64,000 bases of DNA from Crotalaria pallida. Its lineage: Eukaryota > Streptophyta > Magnoliopsida > Fabales > Fabaceae. Location of the stretch: contig CM075652.1 in NCBI GenBank assembly GCA_037953625.1, positions 11,366,501-11,430,500 of the forward strand, given 5' to 3'. A program made the translations under genes and the position numbers. Within the stretch, counting starts at the first letter, position 1. Each line of letters starts with the position of its first letter. The notes under the pieces are model-generated. The model ran no database searches, was not told where the DNA came from, and worked only from the letters and a program-made list of their open reading frames with translations. Below are positions 35,008-48,200 of the stretch, one piece after another.

Positions 35008-36537
35008 TGTAACACCCTCACAATTATTTAGTTAATTACTAATAATTAAGTTGATTTTTAATTTGGACTTGAAAATTTCTTTTTAAATCTTATTGAAAAT
35101 TCGGTAGAGTTTCCTCTATTTTTCGGATTTCCCAAAATTTCATTTTATACACCTGTCAAACCAGTACAGTTCAGAAAATATTTATAAATATACTAATTTG
35201 ATTTTCTTGCCCTGCTAACAAAATAAAACAAAACTCAGAGCTTACAATGAATTTTTTAACACCAAATTAAATTAATTATAATAAAAATAATATAATTCCC
35301 TCTTAACTAAATTACACTCCACGGTGTGGAGTGTACCCCTGCTCGGCCGGAAACTGTGTCTGCTCAAACTTTGAACCTGTAAAAATGGTTGCAAGGGTGA
35401 GATTTACACATGAAATAGAAAGTAGTTTCTAACTAGACATAATGACCTACCAAGTCAAACACAATTAACACATAACACATATATTTCCATTTAGTCAAAC
35501 CAACATGCTCAAACACAAAACACAATCTCATTTCTTCATTTCTTGTTCATTATGTCCATATTAGCTTTTCCATATTTTCTCATTAATCTCATTCTCCTAT
35601 CAACTTTCTAGTGAATAACCCTCTCACACACATTATCAGTTATCATCGAATTACAAATTTCACTTATTCCAAACACATCACTTACTTACTTTTATATTTC
35701 ATATTCTCTTCTTCATTTACCTTTCACGTTCTAATTTCCCAACATACAATTCCATTTATCTTTCCATTTCATTTTTAAGATGTATCTCATACCATTGTAC
35801 TTCACCTCCACACCGGAAGGTACCTCATACAATATGGCCTGTGGGTACTTCACCTCCAAACCGGAAGGTACCTCATACAATTTGGCCTGTGGGTACTTCA
35901 CCTCCACACCGGAAGGTACCTCATACCATTGTACTTCACCTCCACACCGGAAGGTACCTCATACAATTTGGCCGGTGGGTACTTCACCTCCACACCGGAA
36001 GGTACCTCATACCACCACATAGGTTATACATATAAAGAATAAGATTAAAGCATAACCATTCACATAATTCCGGGCACACCATACTCATTTCATTATTTCC
36101 ACATTCATTATTTATTCCACATTTCCATTTTAATTATTCCATTCAAATTCCGTTTCCTTTACTTTTCATTCTTTTTACTTTCTCTTTATTCAGGTACATC
36201 ACCACATATATTCGTTTCACTTCCTCTTTCTTCCATAAAATCATCAATTTCATTATTCTTTGATATTTCCAAATTCCAATATAAATTAACAACACCACAT
36301 CACACATTCAAATATAAATCACCATAATCATTCACAAATTATTCACAACTCTATACTTTTTCTAACATACATAACAATTATCATATATAATCATTTCTAG
36401 TTACCAACCAAATCTCCATATATTTCAGTTAGGCATAAATAATGACATTTAGCACCTAGCATACAAAATTTATCACATATATCAATTTAACAACTATTTC
36501 ATTTAATTTCATTCTTGATTTTTAAGCCTATAATAAC
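35008..36537 (-). repeat. LTR H of a Tekay-like gypsy family, minus strand
   Basis: Begins TGTAACACCCTCACAATTA. In reverse complement it resembles the 3' part of LTR D (GAGTTTCCTCT region, CGGCCGAGCAGG region) and carries the minisatellite of A, followed by words matching A near 23280-23335. It is cut at 36538 by the E array, so its other end is outside the window. The presumed left target duplication is AATCG (35003-35007). Confidence 0.78.
35780..36015 (-). repeat. LTR minisatellite, five copies (H)
   Basis: Reverse complement of the A minisatellite: CTTCACCTCCACACCGGAAGGTACC repeated five times with the same short and long spacers. The repeat ORFs on the plus strand are artefacts. Confidence 0.9.
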
Positions 36538-38189
36538 TGTGAGAACCTACAATCGGTGGGTGAAATAACTAGGAGACACTAGGAGAACACCTAGAATGGG
36601 GGGTTGAATAGGTGTTAGATAAACCTTGAAAGATTTCCGCAAGAAACAAATCAAAACGATTAAAACAAATGATTTTCTTGAAAATTCTTTAGCCTTAATC
36701 GATTAATGACATGAACTAATCGATTAATGCCTCTTTTAATGGATTAATCACTTTTCAATCAAATACGAAAATCAATCAATTAACAAGTATAACCAGAGAT
36801 TCAGCGGAAACAATTAACACCTATATTCTTATTGATTACCTAGGTTATGAAAATGATTTTCTCTAAATCAATTTTGCACAATTAAGATTCAATTCAATCA
36901 ATTATGAAAAATCACTTTTTCTAGGTTTTCAACCAAGAACACAATTAATAACAAGAATTGTAAAGAGTAGAGAGTTTAGAGATGCGACACAGTGATTTAT
37001 CCTGGTTCACTTTCATCCACTTGAAAGCTACTCCAGTCCCCTCTTCAACCAAGAGAGATTCTTCACTATGAGGAATTAGAGTTTCTCAAATTACAAGTAA
37101 ATGCCTCACAAGACTTCCTTCTTGCTAGCCTACAAGAGATACCACACCCTTGCCTTGTAACCCTATTGATATCTAATCTAACCTCTTCTCTTTTGCTTGC
37201 CGATACCCCACAACAAGACTTCCAATGCTTGCTTCACTACAAGACTTCCAATTGCTTGTTAACACAACAAGGCTTCCAAGTGCTTGATGAAATGCCACAC
37301 CAAGGCTTCCAAATAACTTTGCTTGATTCACAACCAAGACTTCCAATTGTTGTAGATAGTTTGCCTCTTGCAAAGATTACAACTCAAATAAAAACAAAAT
37401 AACAATCCTATGAATCTCTTTCAAAAGTTATGAAAATATCAACATGAGAGATTCAAGGTTCTTGATCAAAGAATGTAAAAATGAGAACTTTGATCTTGAG
37501 AAAGTGAGAGAGAATATAGTGGCTTTGATTCTTTGTAAAATTGATATAAAAATGATAGAGTATTGTAATAATGATTCACAAAGGTTAGAAATATGTTTAT
37601 ATAGAATACCCAAAAGTTAGGAATGATTAGAAGTGCTTTTGAGAAGTGAAAAACTCATTTAAAAACAGTTACAGCTCGTGTTAATCGAGTAACAAAGTCA
37701 CTACTCGAGTAACAAGTGTAAAACTTGTTCACTACTCGAGTATTTAAGTTACTACTCGAGTATTTACGCAAGGCTAAATAATTCTACTCGAGTAATCAGC
37801 CCCTTAATCGAGTAATTGCGCAAGACACAAAAATTCTACTCGAGTAATCAAGTGGCTAATCGAGTAGTCAGTTCAAAAAACACTTAAAAACTTGTTTTCT
37901 CAAAATCTAAACCTTTTCTTTCAAACCTTTAAGCCACCTATTGATTTTAGGCAAAGTGAATACTCAAAATATGATATAATCATGCAATCAAAAGAGATTC
38001 ACTACCCTCTAATATACTCTACCCAAACTCATAAACTAAAAGACTTGTGAGGCAAAAGATAAAACATAAAACATAAACTACCAAACTAAGTCTTCATGAG
38101 TTGGCTCTCTCTTCTTAACTTGATCAACACATTTGTAGCTTGTTCAAAACCTTTTGGCATTTATCAAAACATTCTTCATGGATCTTACA
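36538..38189 (-). repeat. Array LTR1
   Basis: 1652 bp, TGTGAGAACC to GATCTTACA on the plus strand. Contains the CAAGCA/TTGGAAG repeat (about 37195-37360), a TATA box on the minus strand (37596-37603) and about eight ACTCGAGTA/TCGAGTAA motifs (37675-37870). Confidence 0.9.
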
Positions 38190-38843
38190 ATCTCCCCCTT
38201 TTTGAAAATGACAAACATGTTTTGAAATTATGAAGTTCATTGAAGTTGTTGATGCTCGAACCATTTGATCACTTGGTGAGACTCTTGCTCCCCCTCAATT
38301 TATGCTTTTGACATTTGAAATCTAATTGATAGAAAGCTTGATTCTCCCCCTATCTCCAACAACTTTGCTCAACCTACATAAAAACAACAAAAAAACAACC
38401 TTTCTCCAAACATACCATTTCATTTCTCCAAAAATAGTCAAAACCTTTCTCCAAACATACCATTTCATTTCTCCAAAAATAGTCAAAACTTAATATTTCT
38501 CCCCCTTTGGCATTTTCAAAAAGAAATATATACCAATTGAAATATAAGATCTAAGACAAAATAGAGAGATTAATGAGATATAACAACCAAAGCATGATAC
38601 CAATTGTAAAACAATTGTAAGAATTTGATACCAATAGAATTTTCTCAATAGTATAAACAATATCACATTATAAGAAATTATACCAATTGAGAGAACCTAT
38701 GAGCAATATCCAACAAGATCAAATTGAATATACCAATTGTATAATATCGAATGTTACCAATTTGTAGGATCTTCTCCTTAATACCAATTGAAGAAGCAAA
38801 TGAATGAATATCACATGAAAGTCCTTTTGCTCTTCAATCATAC
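38190..38843 (-). other. 3' spacer of array unit 1
   Basis: On the minus strand: PBS-like ATTGGTAT words (about 38530-38790), the inner polypurine motif (about 38503-38518) and the priming polypurine tract (38190-38203). It has a tandem duplication of a CTTTCTCCAAACATACCATT unit (about 38399-38486). Non-coding. Confidence 0.8.
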
Positions 38844-40646
38844 CTACAAAAACAATCGTGCTTTTCTTTTTGGTATCCAAATGGTTTTGGATCCATTTTT
38901 GTTAGTGTAGGGACTCTCACCCTTTTTCACCCAAACAAAATCTCCTTTAGGTATACCATGCACTTTAATATAACACACATTTGAAGTATGTCCATGAGTA
39001 CCACAATAGAAGCATGTTGGTGCATTTGAAAAATCAACTTTAGAAAAATCAACAACATTTCTATGAGATTTACTCTTAGCATTAGTATAACCCAAACCAA
39101 ACTTGTTTGAATTTTCTCTTTGAAAATTTAACAATGTGCGCAATCTAATATCACCATTTGTGAAACTTGCAAGCTTATTTTTCAAAATAGCATTTTCATC
39201 TTTAAGCAACTTGCAATCCTCACAATCAACCACATTATTCAATCTATTAGCACAATCACAAGAAGAACTAGCATATATAAGATCAAGAGTTTCATTTTCA
39301 AGATTAAGATCATCAACTTGTTTTTGAAGTTCTAAAATCTCTTGTTGATGTTTCAAAATGAGCTTCTTCCTTTCAATATTTTTCGAAGCTAGTTTCTTGA
39401 GATGTTCATGCATTTCTTCATAAGCATTATATAGAATTTCATATTTAGAAGAAATTTCGGATTTAGTTTCACTTACATCGCTTTCGTAGCTTTGCTCACT
39501 TGATTCATCATTTGAACTTTCTTCTTCATTTACTAGAGATATCAAGTTGAGACAAACGGCATCTTCATCATCCGAAGAACTATTCGATTGGCTTTTCTTG
39601 TCATCTTCATCATCACTATTCCAAACTATGTATGCTCTTTAAGTTTTCTTTTCTTTCTCAAACTTCTTAAGATACTTAGAGCATGAGTACTTGAGATGAC
39701 CGGGCTTTCCACATTCATGGCAAACTATACCTTCTTTTGAAGTCTTTGTCTTGTAGTGTGGAGAATTCTTCTCTTTACTTTTGTCTTTGTTCAACCTTCC
39801 TTTTCTCCTTAGAATCTTATTGAACTTTCTTAGTAGAAGCTTCATCTCCTCTTCATCAATGTCCGAATCGGTATCTTCATTATCATCATCATCATCATCA
39901 TCGGAACTCTCTTCCTTTTTATATGACCTTTTAGCTTTAAGAGCAATTCCTTTTCTTTCTTTGTTCTTGTCCGATTCTTCATGCAAATGCAAACGTTCAA
40001 GCTCCATTTCATGTTCTTGTAGCTTTCCGAAAAGTGTTGCTAAGTCCATGGTGTCCAAGTCCTTTGATTCAACAATTGCGGTAACCTTAGGTTGCCATTC
40101 CCTACTTAGACATCTTAAAACTTTGTTAACAAGTTCACAATTCACAAAAGTTTTACCAAGAGCAATGAGATGATTAACAATATGAGTAAAACGTTTTTGC
40201 ATAAAACATATAGATTCATTAGGCAACATACGAAACAATTCATATTCATGCATCAAAGAATTTAATCTAGCACGCCTAACTTCACTAGTGCCTTCATGTG
40301 TGACTTGCAAGGTGTCCCACATTTCTTTGGCATCACGACATTGGGAGACTCTAAAGAACTCATCATAAGATAGAGCGGAGGTGATGATATTCTTTGCTTT
40401 TAAATCATATTGAATTTTCCTTTTATCATCATCGGTCCACTTATCTTTGGAAGTAAGTGTAAGCACACCTTCTACATCTTTTGAGGGAATATAAGGACCA
40501 TTTTCAATGGCTTCCCAAATGTTCACATCTATAGCTTCTATAAAGATTCTCATCCTAATTTTCCAATAACCATAACCCTCTCCACCAAACATAGGAGGGC
40601 GATTTATTGAAGCACCTTCACCACCAAAAGGATTCGTAGAACCCAT
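38844..40646 (-). pseudogene. Gag of array unit 1, one stop
   Basis: Same protein as in E2, from MGSTNPFGGEG at 40646. A TAA at 39639-39641 replaces a Lys after the first knuckle (CHECGKPGHLKYSC); the rest stays in frame. The normal stop is also lost (TGA to CGA), adding four residues to the tail. The PBS of this unit (about 40703-40714) is the intact TGGTATCAGAGC. Confidence 0.9.
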
Positions 40647-40716
40647 TGTAGTTTCCTCAAGGATCTTACCGAAAAAGCTCTATGCTCGTGTCTTTCGATC
40701 GAGCTCTGATACCAAT

Positions 40717-40760
40717 TGTGAGAACCTACAATCGGTGGGTGAAATAACTAGGAGACACTA
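40717..40760 (-). repeat. Array LTR2, left piece
   Basis: First 44 bases of LTR2, ending at target CACTA (40756-40760), where ATH inserted. Continues at 52498. Confidence 0.88.
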
Positions 40761-41883
40761 TGATGAGCATTTTATTTCCCATTTTTCCTTGCATTATTTT
40801 ACTCCTATTATTGATACTTGTTGCCTATTTGACATTGTTTAGCTTGATTTAGTGATTTAGAGTTTATTGGACTACTATTCTGAATATTGTTTAATTTGGG
40901 ATTATTTAGCCTAATTAATTCTATTTCTATTTTCAGGTCATATTTGGCACAAGGGCTTTTTGGACATTTTGGGAATGAAGATTTAATGTTGGAAGAGAAG
41001 ATATATGATGAAGTGAAGATTGTAATCTATCTTTAGGATTAGTTGAGATTTAGTTATATCTTTTAAGATTTAGATTTTATCTGTAAGATATTTTTAGATT
41101 TAATTTAGAGATAAGCTTTCCTTAGGATTTGGGCCCATGATTTAGGCCCGTTTTGAGATTTAAAAAGCTAAATTCATGTAAACCCTAGGAGAGAGCTTCC
41201 ATTCACGTTTTTTTTACATTCTCTCTCATAGAGAAGGCTTAGTTTTGCTCTCCAAGCTTGTGGTGGCTGCTAGGGTTTCTCTCTCTTCCCTTTTCTACAC
41301 GTTTTTGGTATTTTTCTTCATGGAAGGCTAAACTCTTAGGTTAAATCCCTTTGGTAATGTATCACATACTCTTGAGGTTTTGTTCTTAATGCTATTTCGT
41401 TTTTATTCACTGTTTTCATGCTTATTGATATGTTATGGTTCGCTTAGTTCCATTATATAGAGATAATCCATGTGTATGAATGCTTAATTTATGCAAACTC
41501 GTAAAAACTCCATGCTTTGGCTTTTAATGCTTAATTAGAGGTTTGGGTTTTGGGGTGAGAATTGAATTTTCGCTTAGTATTTAATTCTCACAAGTTGGAC
41601 AGTGAAGAGGAAAGAAATTGATCTTTTGTGACCGATGATAGAGTTGTGAACGCGAGCCAAAGGGGTTTATCCGCTTTTCCTTATCTGTTTCTTCGTTTTG
41701 ATTTAATTCTGTTTTGATTTCAATTATTCAATATTCAATACAAAAAAAAACCCCCCTGTTTTCTATGCATACTATGTGTTCGACCTTTTGCTTGATAAGA
41801 TATTCCTTGGGAGACGACCTAGGAGTCACTTCCTAGTACTATACTTAAACTGTTTTTATTTGTATCGGGTACGGCCTCGATCA
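40761..41883 (+). repeat. 5' LTR of ATH
   Basis: 1123 bp, TGATGAGCAT to CCTCGATCA, followed two bases on by the PBS. A run of A then C (about 41742-41757) near the 3' part differs by one base from the 3' LTR. Confidence 0.93.
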
Positions 41884-41887
41884 AATT

Positions 41888-41905
41888 TGGCGCCGTTGCC
41901 GGGGA
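41888..41905 (+). other. Primer binding site of ATH (tRNA-Asp type)
   Basis: TGGCGCCGTTGCCGGGGA, the usual PBS of Athila-type and related plant gypsy elements. Confidence 0.88.
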
Positions 41906-41999
41906 ATATCGGTTCTTGCCAAAGGTCATTAGTAGTTAGTTAGTGTCGTAGTTAGTATAGTTATTATAGTGTGTTGTGTCTGATTTAGGGTCTAGTAGT

Positions 42000-43592
42000 T
42001 GAGGAAACCGCAATTGGTGGTTGGAGAGACTTAGGAACCCTAGGAAAACACCTAGAAGGGGGGGTTGAATAGGTGTTGAAGCTACCTTGAAAGATTTTCG
42101 AATGAAACAAATCGAAACAATCAAAACAAATGATTTTTGCAAATTCTACAGCACTTAATCGATTAACCTGCAATTTACTCGAGTAGTACTCGATTAAATT
42201 TGAACTTAATCGATTAGATATGACAGAAAACAGAAAAACCAATTTTCATTCGAATACGAAAATCAATCAATTCACATGCAAGATCAGAGATTCAGCGGAA
42301 ATGATTAACACCTATATTCTTATTGATTAACCTAGTTATGAAAATGATTTTCCCTTTATCAATTTGAACAATTAAAGATTCAATTCCATCAATTATGAAA
42401 ATCAATCTTTCTAGGTTTTCAACCAAGAACGCAATCAAATGACTTGAATATAAAGAGTAAGAGTTTAGAGATACGACACAGTGATTTATCCTGGTTCACT
42501 TTCATCCACTTGAAAGCTACATCCAGTCCCCTCTTCAACCAAGAGAGATTCTTCACTATGAGGAATTAGAGTTCTCAAATTACAAGTGATTGCCTCACAA
42601 GACTCCCTTCTTGCTAGCTTACAAGAGATAACCGACACCCTTGCCTTGTAATCCTATTGATCTTCTCTCTAATCTAACCTCTACCCCTTGTTGATAATCG
42701 ACACAACAAGTCTTCAATTGCTTGATGATAAACCACACACCAAGGCTTCTCCTTGCTTGATTCACAACCAAGACTTCTTCTTTTTCTTCAATAAGAATGC
42801 ACTTGCTTGATGATAAAATCGACACGCCAAGACTTCTTGTTTGTTGTAGTGGCTTACCTTCTTGCAAAGATTACAACACAATAGAAAACACAAAACAATC
42901 CTATGAATCTCAATCAAGAGTTATGACAATTCACCATAAGAGATTCAAAGGTTCTTGATCAAAGAATATGAAAATATGAGAACTTTGATCTTTAGAAAAT
43001 GAGAGAGAATAGAGTGGCTTGATTCTTTGTAAAACTTGTATGAAATGATTCTAATTTATCACAAATAATAGGAAAAGGTTTATATAGAATACCCAAAAGT
43101 TGTAGCACTTGAAAACTGATTTTGAGAAGTGAAAAACGTATTTTAAAAATCAGTTCAGCAGTACTTAATCGATTAAGCAAGTCGTGTACTCGAGTAGTAC
43201 TCGATTAAGTTATCACTTAATCGATTAAGTTGGTACTGCACATGTTCAAAACTTGTTTTCTCAAAATCCAACCTTTCCTTTAAAACCTTTAAGCCACCTA
43301 TTGATTCTAGGTTAAGTGAAAACTCAAATTATGATTAAATCATTACTTATGAATGAGATTCACTACCCTCTATAATAATCTACCCAAATAAAAAACCTAT
43401 GAAGCTTGAGAGGCAAAAGATAAAATAAATACAAATACACTCAAACTTAGGTCTTCATGAGCTTGCTTTCTCTCTTCTTCATTTGATGTTTGTTGTTGCT
43501 TGTTGAGCTTGAAACTTGATCAACACTTGTAGCTTGTTCAAAAACACTTTGTCATTATCAAAACATTCATCATGTTCATCATGGAACTAACA
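42000..43592 (-). mobile_element. Solo LTR J, copia, E-related
   Basis: TGAGGAAACC...GGAACTAACA flanked by GTAGT on both sides (41995-41999, 43593-43597), with no internal region. Read on the minus strand it follows the E LTR plan: TATA-type box (about 43080-43090), AATCGATTA and ACTCGAGT motifs, TTGGAAG-type repeat, C-run and CTAGGTGTTTTCCTAG near the end. Sequence is clearly diverged from E1, E2 and the array. It lies 116 bases inside ATH, after the PBS, and must postdate it. Confidence 0.9.
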
Positions 43593-44206
43593 GTAGTCAA
43601 TTCTGATAACCGGTTGAAGTTGCACTGTTTGCTGTTTTGCTATTTTGTTGCAATTAGTGTATTTGATTGATTCTGTGGTTGCTAGTTCACATAGTTGTGG
43701 GTGGAATTTTTGCACGAAAATTTATATCCACACTACTTTTATCATATAAAAAGGTTTTGAGGCACCACGATCACTCAGATCATCACTGGTTGTGAGTTCC
43801 AGAAAAATTTTCCAAGTTTTAGCAACACTTTCTTCAAATTGTCGCAACTTTTGACCCGTAACTCGGAATTTGACGAATTTTATATCAAATCGAAGGGAAT
43901 TTTCTGAATAATCTGATTTTTCTCACTTTGTTAGAAAACTCCTTCATCTGGATCCTGAAAAAGCCGTTTTACTATTTCTTTTTTATTTTACAAGTTTTAT
44001 TTTCTTAGTTTTTGGTCTCTGATTTAATTGTTTGACTTGGTTCCCTTTTGAATTTTGTCCTCAAAGTTTTTGTGGTATGTTTTCATGATTTTAGGGTGCT
44101 GAAAAAAATAAAGAAAAAAATTTTAAAAAATAAAAAATTTTGTTGCCTATTTTGGTCATGTATATTAGTGACAGTTTGCTATGCTTCATGGTGTTCTGTT
44201 CAGTAC
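43593..44206 (+). other. ATH 5' leader, second part
   Basis: Continuation of the leader between J and gag, opening with the duplicated GTAGT. AT-rich, no clear signal. An ATG at 44048 is in frame with gag, but the 53 codons it adds are Lys/Phe/Cys-rich and unlike gag, so I start gag at 44207. Confidence 0.65.
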
Positions 44207-45244
44207 ATGACTAGGGGCAACCCAAGCTACTTGCATCCATATAACCCTGAAATTGATAGAACTTATCACAGACTAGTTAGACAAAATAGGAACCAGTCCA
44301 TAGGTAATGAGTCTATTGAGTCTTTACATAGTGAGTCTGCTTTTTTTTCTTCTATTCCTATAAATTCTGATTCTTATTCTGATTATTCTGAAAATATGGC
44401 TCAACCTCCACCACGTGAGAGGACATTGAGGGAGCTGGCTGCACCTGATTTCACTATTGAAGATTTGTGCATCCAGTATCCCGATGACCCGTATGAGCTA
44501 AGGTCTGGACTAATTCATTTGTTGCCCAAGTTTAATGGTCTTGCAGGTGAGGATCCTCATAAACATCTCAAGCAGTTCCATATTGTCTGTGCTACTATGA
44601 AACCACATGATGTGCAAGAGGATCATGTTTGTCTTAAGGCATTCCCACACTCCCTAGAGGGGCTAGCCAAGGATTGGTTGTACGATCTGGCCCCTGGTTC
44701 TATCACAATCTGGGATGACCTGAAGAGGGCATTTTTGGAGAAATTCTTCCCTGCATGCAGAACAACAGCAATCCGAAAGGATATATCAGGCATCAGGCAA
44801 CAAAGTGGAGAAAGTCTCTATGAGTATTGGGAGAGATTCAAGAGACTGTGTGCGAGCTGCCCCCACCATCAGATCTCAGAGCAGTTGCTTATTCAATATT
44901 TCTATGAAGGTCTCAACCTCATGGAGAGAAACATGCTTGATGCTGCCAGTGGTGGTGCCCTAGGAGACATGACACCTTTAGAAGCCAGAGTCAAGATTGA
45001 GAAGATGGCTTCCAATTGTCAACAATTCCATGCAAGGGGCAACAGCGATGCAATCATAGTGAGAGGAGTGAATGATGTTGGCACAAGTTCTGGTAAGGTT
45101 GAGAAGCTTGAACAGAAGATAGATTCACTTACAACTTTGGTCACTCAATTGGCCATCAACCAGAAGAAGTTGTCTCTGCCTGCTAGATTATGTGGCATAT
45201 GCACATCCGCTGAGCACCCCGCAGCAGCCCACGACTGGTGCTGA
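44207..45244 (+). pseudogene. ATH gag, frameshifted into pol frame
   Basis: Starts MTRGNPSYLHPYNPEID. The Retrotrans_gag capsid domain spans roughly residues 85-250 (DWLYDLAPGSITIWDDLK, FFPACRT, ESLYEYWERFKRLC). The reading ends by a one-base frame change within the Cys-rich CGICTSAEHP segment near 45225, after which the next frame continues gag-like sequence (PTTGADQPEA, YNPGWRNHPNLRW). Athila gag-pol is normally one ORF, so this is most likely a mutation and not programmed shifting. Confidence 0.85.
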
Positions 45245-48200
45245 CCAACCTGAGGCATATGCCGCCAACATCTTCAACAGTAGAAACCAGCAGCCACAGA
45301 ACTTTGATCTCTCTACCAATAGATACAACCCTGGTTGGAGGAACCATCCCAACCTGAGATGGTCTGATCAGCAGCAACCTTCACAGGTTCAATTTCAGAA
45401 CAATTCTAGACCACCATATGTACCTCCTCCAGTCCAGCAACAGAGACAACAACAGGCTAATTCTGCACTACCAGCTCCTAGTACTGAGCAGCAGCCTTCA
45501 TTGGAAGAGCTGATGAAACAGATGACCATGCAAAATCTCCAATTCCAACAGGAAACTAGAGCATCCATTCAAAGACAAGAGGCCTTCATTCAATCTTTGA
45601 CCAATCAGATGGGACAGATGGCAACAGCAATCAACACTATGCAATCTCAGAATTCTAACAAGTTGCCATCCAAAACAGTGATCAATCCAAACCAGAATGT
45701 GAATGTCATTAGTCTAAGGTCAGGGAAGCAGATTGTCACACCCACACCAGAATCTGACCTCAACAAAGATGATCTAGTTTCACCCAACAAGAAGACCCAA
45801 ATGGTCGAGGAGAGTGAGCACACAAGTACCAGAAAATCCCATCCAGCTCAGCCTTCCACAAGCACAACACCTGCTGCTGCCCAACAACCACCCCCCATTC
45901 CTCTTCCTTTCCCACCAAGGGGGGTGACTCAAAGCAAGAAAATGGAAGAGATTGACAAAGAGATACTTGACACATTCAGAAAGGTGGAAGTCAACATACC
46001 CCTTCTTGATGCAATCAAGCAGATTCCAAGGTATGCAAAGTTCTTGAAGGATCTATGCACACACAAACGGAAGCTCAAGGGCAATGAGACGATCAACATG
46101 GGAAGAAATGTCTCTGCTCTTATAGGTAAACCCATCCCTCATATTCCTGAAAAGTGTAAGGATCCTGGAACTTTCTCTGTGCCTTGTATCATAGGTAATA
46201 CTAAATTTGAGAATGCTTTGCTAGATTTAGGAGCATCTATTAATGTTATGCCTATGTCTGTTTTCAAGTCTCTTTCACTTGGACCCCTTCAACCTACGGG
46301 TGTGGTTATTCACTTGGCAAATAGATCTACTGCCTACCCCGCAGGTTTGATAGAGGATGTCCTGGTTCGGGTTGAAGAGCTTATCTTTCCTGCTGATTTT
46401 TATATTCTTGATATGGAAGAGGACACCTCTCGTAGTGCTGTCCCTATCATATTAGGGAGACCATTTTTGAAAACAGCCCGAACCAAGATAGATGTGCATG
46501 CAGGTACACTTTCCATGGAATTTGATGACAGTGTGGTTCGATTCAATATTTTTGATGCTATGAAACATTTTTCTGATGACCACTCTGTTTTTCATGTTGA
46601 CTTGATTGATGATCTGATTGATGAGCATGTTCTAGACTTTTTGCATGATTATGATTTGCCATCTTTCACTAGCTCATTTACTTGTTCTGCATGTTCTGAT
46701 TCCGAAATGTGCACTGCAAGCATTGAAATTGACCAGTTTTTAAATTCTGCTACTACATCTGTTGATTCATATGATATAGATTCAGATCATGCTAACCCCA
46801 TTTCTGTTTTGCATGATTCTAATTCACTTGTTCAGGTGCAGGCGGCAGAATCCAATTCTGCTGCTCCTTTAGTTCCATCTGTGATGCAGGCACCTTTATT
46901 GGACCTGAAGCCCCTTCCTCCTCATCTCAAATATGCTTACTTGGAGGCTGAGCAGAAACTTCCAGTGATCATCTCTACCTCCCTTTCTGTTGAACAAGAG
47001 AAGAAGCTGCTGGATGTGATTAGAGCAAACAAAAGGGCAATAGGATGGACTTTGGCAGACATACCTGGTATTAGCCCCTCCATGTGCATGCCTCGGATTT
47101 TATTGGAGGATGGGGCTAAACCAGTGAGACAACCCCAGAGACGGTTGAACCCCCAGATACTTGATGTGGTGAAGAAAGAGGTCACCAAGCTGCTGCAAGC
47201 TGGCATTATCTACCCCATTTCAGACAGCACTTGGGTAAGCCCGGTTCAAGTAGTTCCCAAGAAGTCTGGGGTGACAGTTGTCAAAAATGAGAAGGATGAG
47301 CTGATTCCCACTAGAGTGCAGAACAGTTGGAGAGTCTGCATTGATTATAGGAAGCTCAACCAGGCGACCCGCAAGGATCACTTTCCTCTTCCCTTCATTG
47401 ATCAGATGTTGGAGCGCCTGGTAGGTAAATCTCACTATTGCTTCTTAGATGGTTTCTCTGATTATTTCCAAATCTGTATTGCACCAGAGGACCAACATAA
47501 GACTACATTTACCTGTCCTTTTGGTACATTTGCTTATAGGAAGATGCCTTTTGGCCTATGCAATGCTCCTGGCACTTTTCAAAGATGTATGATGAGTATT
47601 TTTAATGACTTACTTGAGCATTGCATAGAGGTCTTCATGGATGATTTTAGTGTATATGGTTCCTCTTTTGATGCATGTCTTGATAGTTTGTCTAAGGTGC
47701 TTAATAGGTGCATTGAGACTAACCTTGTCTTGAATTTTGAAAAATGTCATTTTATGGTAGAACAAGGCATAGTCTTAGGGCACATTATTTCGCATAAGGG
47801 CATAGAGGTTGACCCTGCTAAGCTGCATGTAATATCACATTTGCCTTACCCCTCTTGCGTGCGAGAGGTGCGTTCTTTTCTTGGCCATGCAGGTTTCTAT
47901 CGCAGGTTTATTCAGAACTTTAGCAAGATAGCCCTTCCACTATCCAATTTGCTTCAAAAGGATACCACATTTGAGTTTGGAGACCAATGCAAGAAGGCAT
48001 TTGATGAGCTAAAGAGAGCACTCACCACCACTCCCATCATCCAACCACCTGACTGGACCCTCCCATTTGAGCTCATGACCGATGCCTCGAATTATGCTTT
48101 GGGAGCAGTTCTCTCCCAAAGGGTTGGTAAAATGTCTCATGTGATTTATTATGCATCTAGGACTTTAGATCCAGCACAAGTTAATTACACCACAACTGAA

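Noticed and set aside
37166..37402. ORF with repeated QGFQ/QDFQ residues, also at 53082, 57067 and 61246
   Set aside because: It is the reverse strand of the CAAGCA/TTGGAAG repeat in the E LTR, with no independent start context or domain.
39781..40173. Plus-strand 130-aa Ser-rich ORF, repeated at 55503 and 59682
   Set aside because: Antisense shadow of the acidic Asp run and adjoining gag sequence.
45192..45244. Overlap of gag and pol frames as programmed frameshifting
   Set aside because: No slippery heptamer was evident, the break is within the Cys-rich gag segment, and Athila-type elements usually have one ORF; an indel is simpler.
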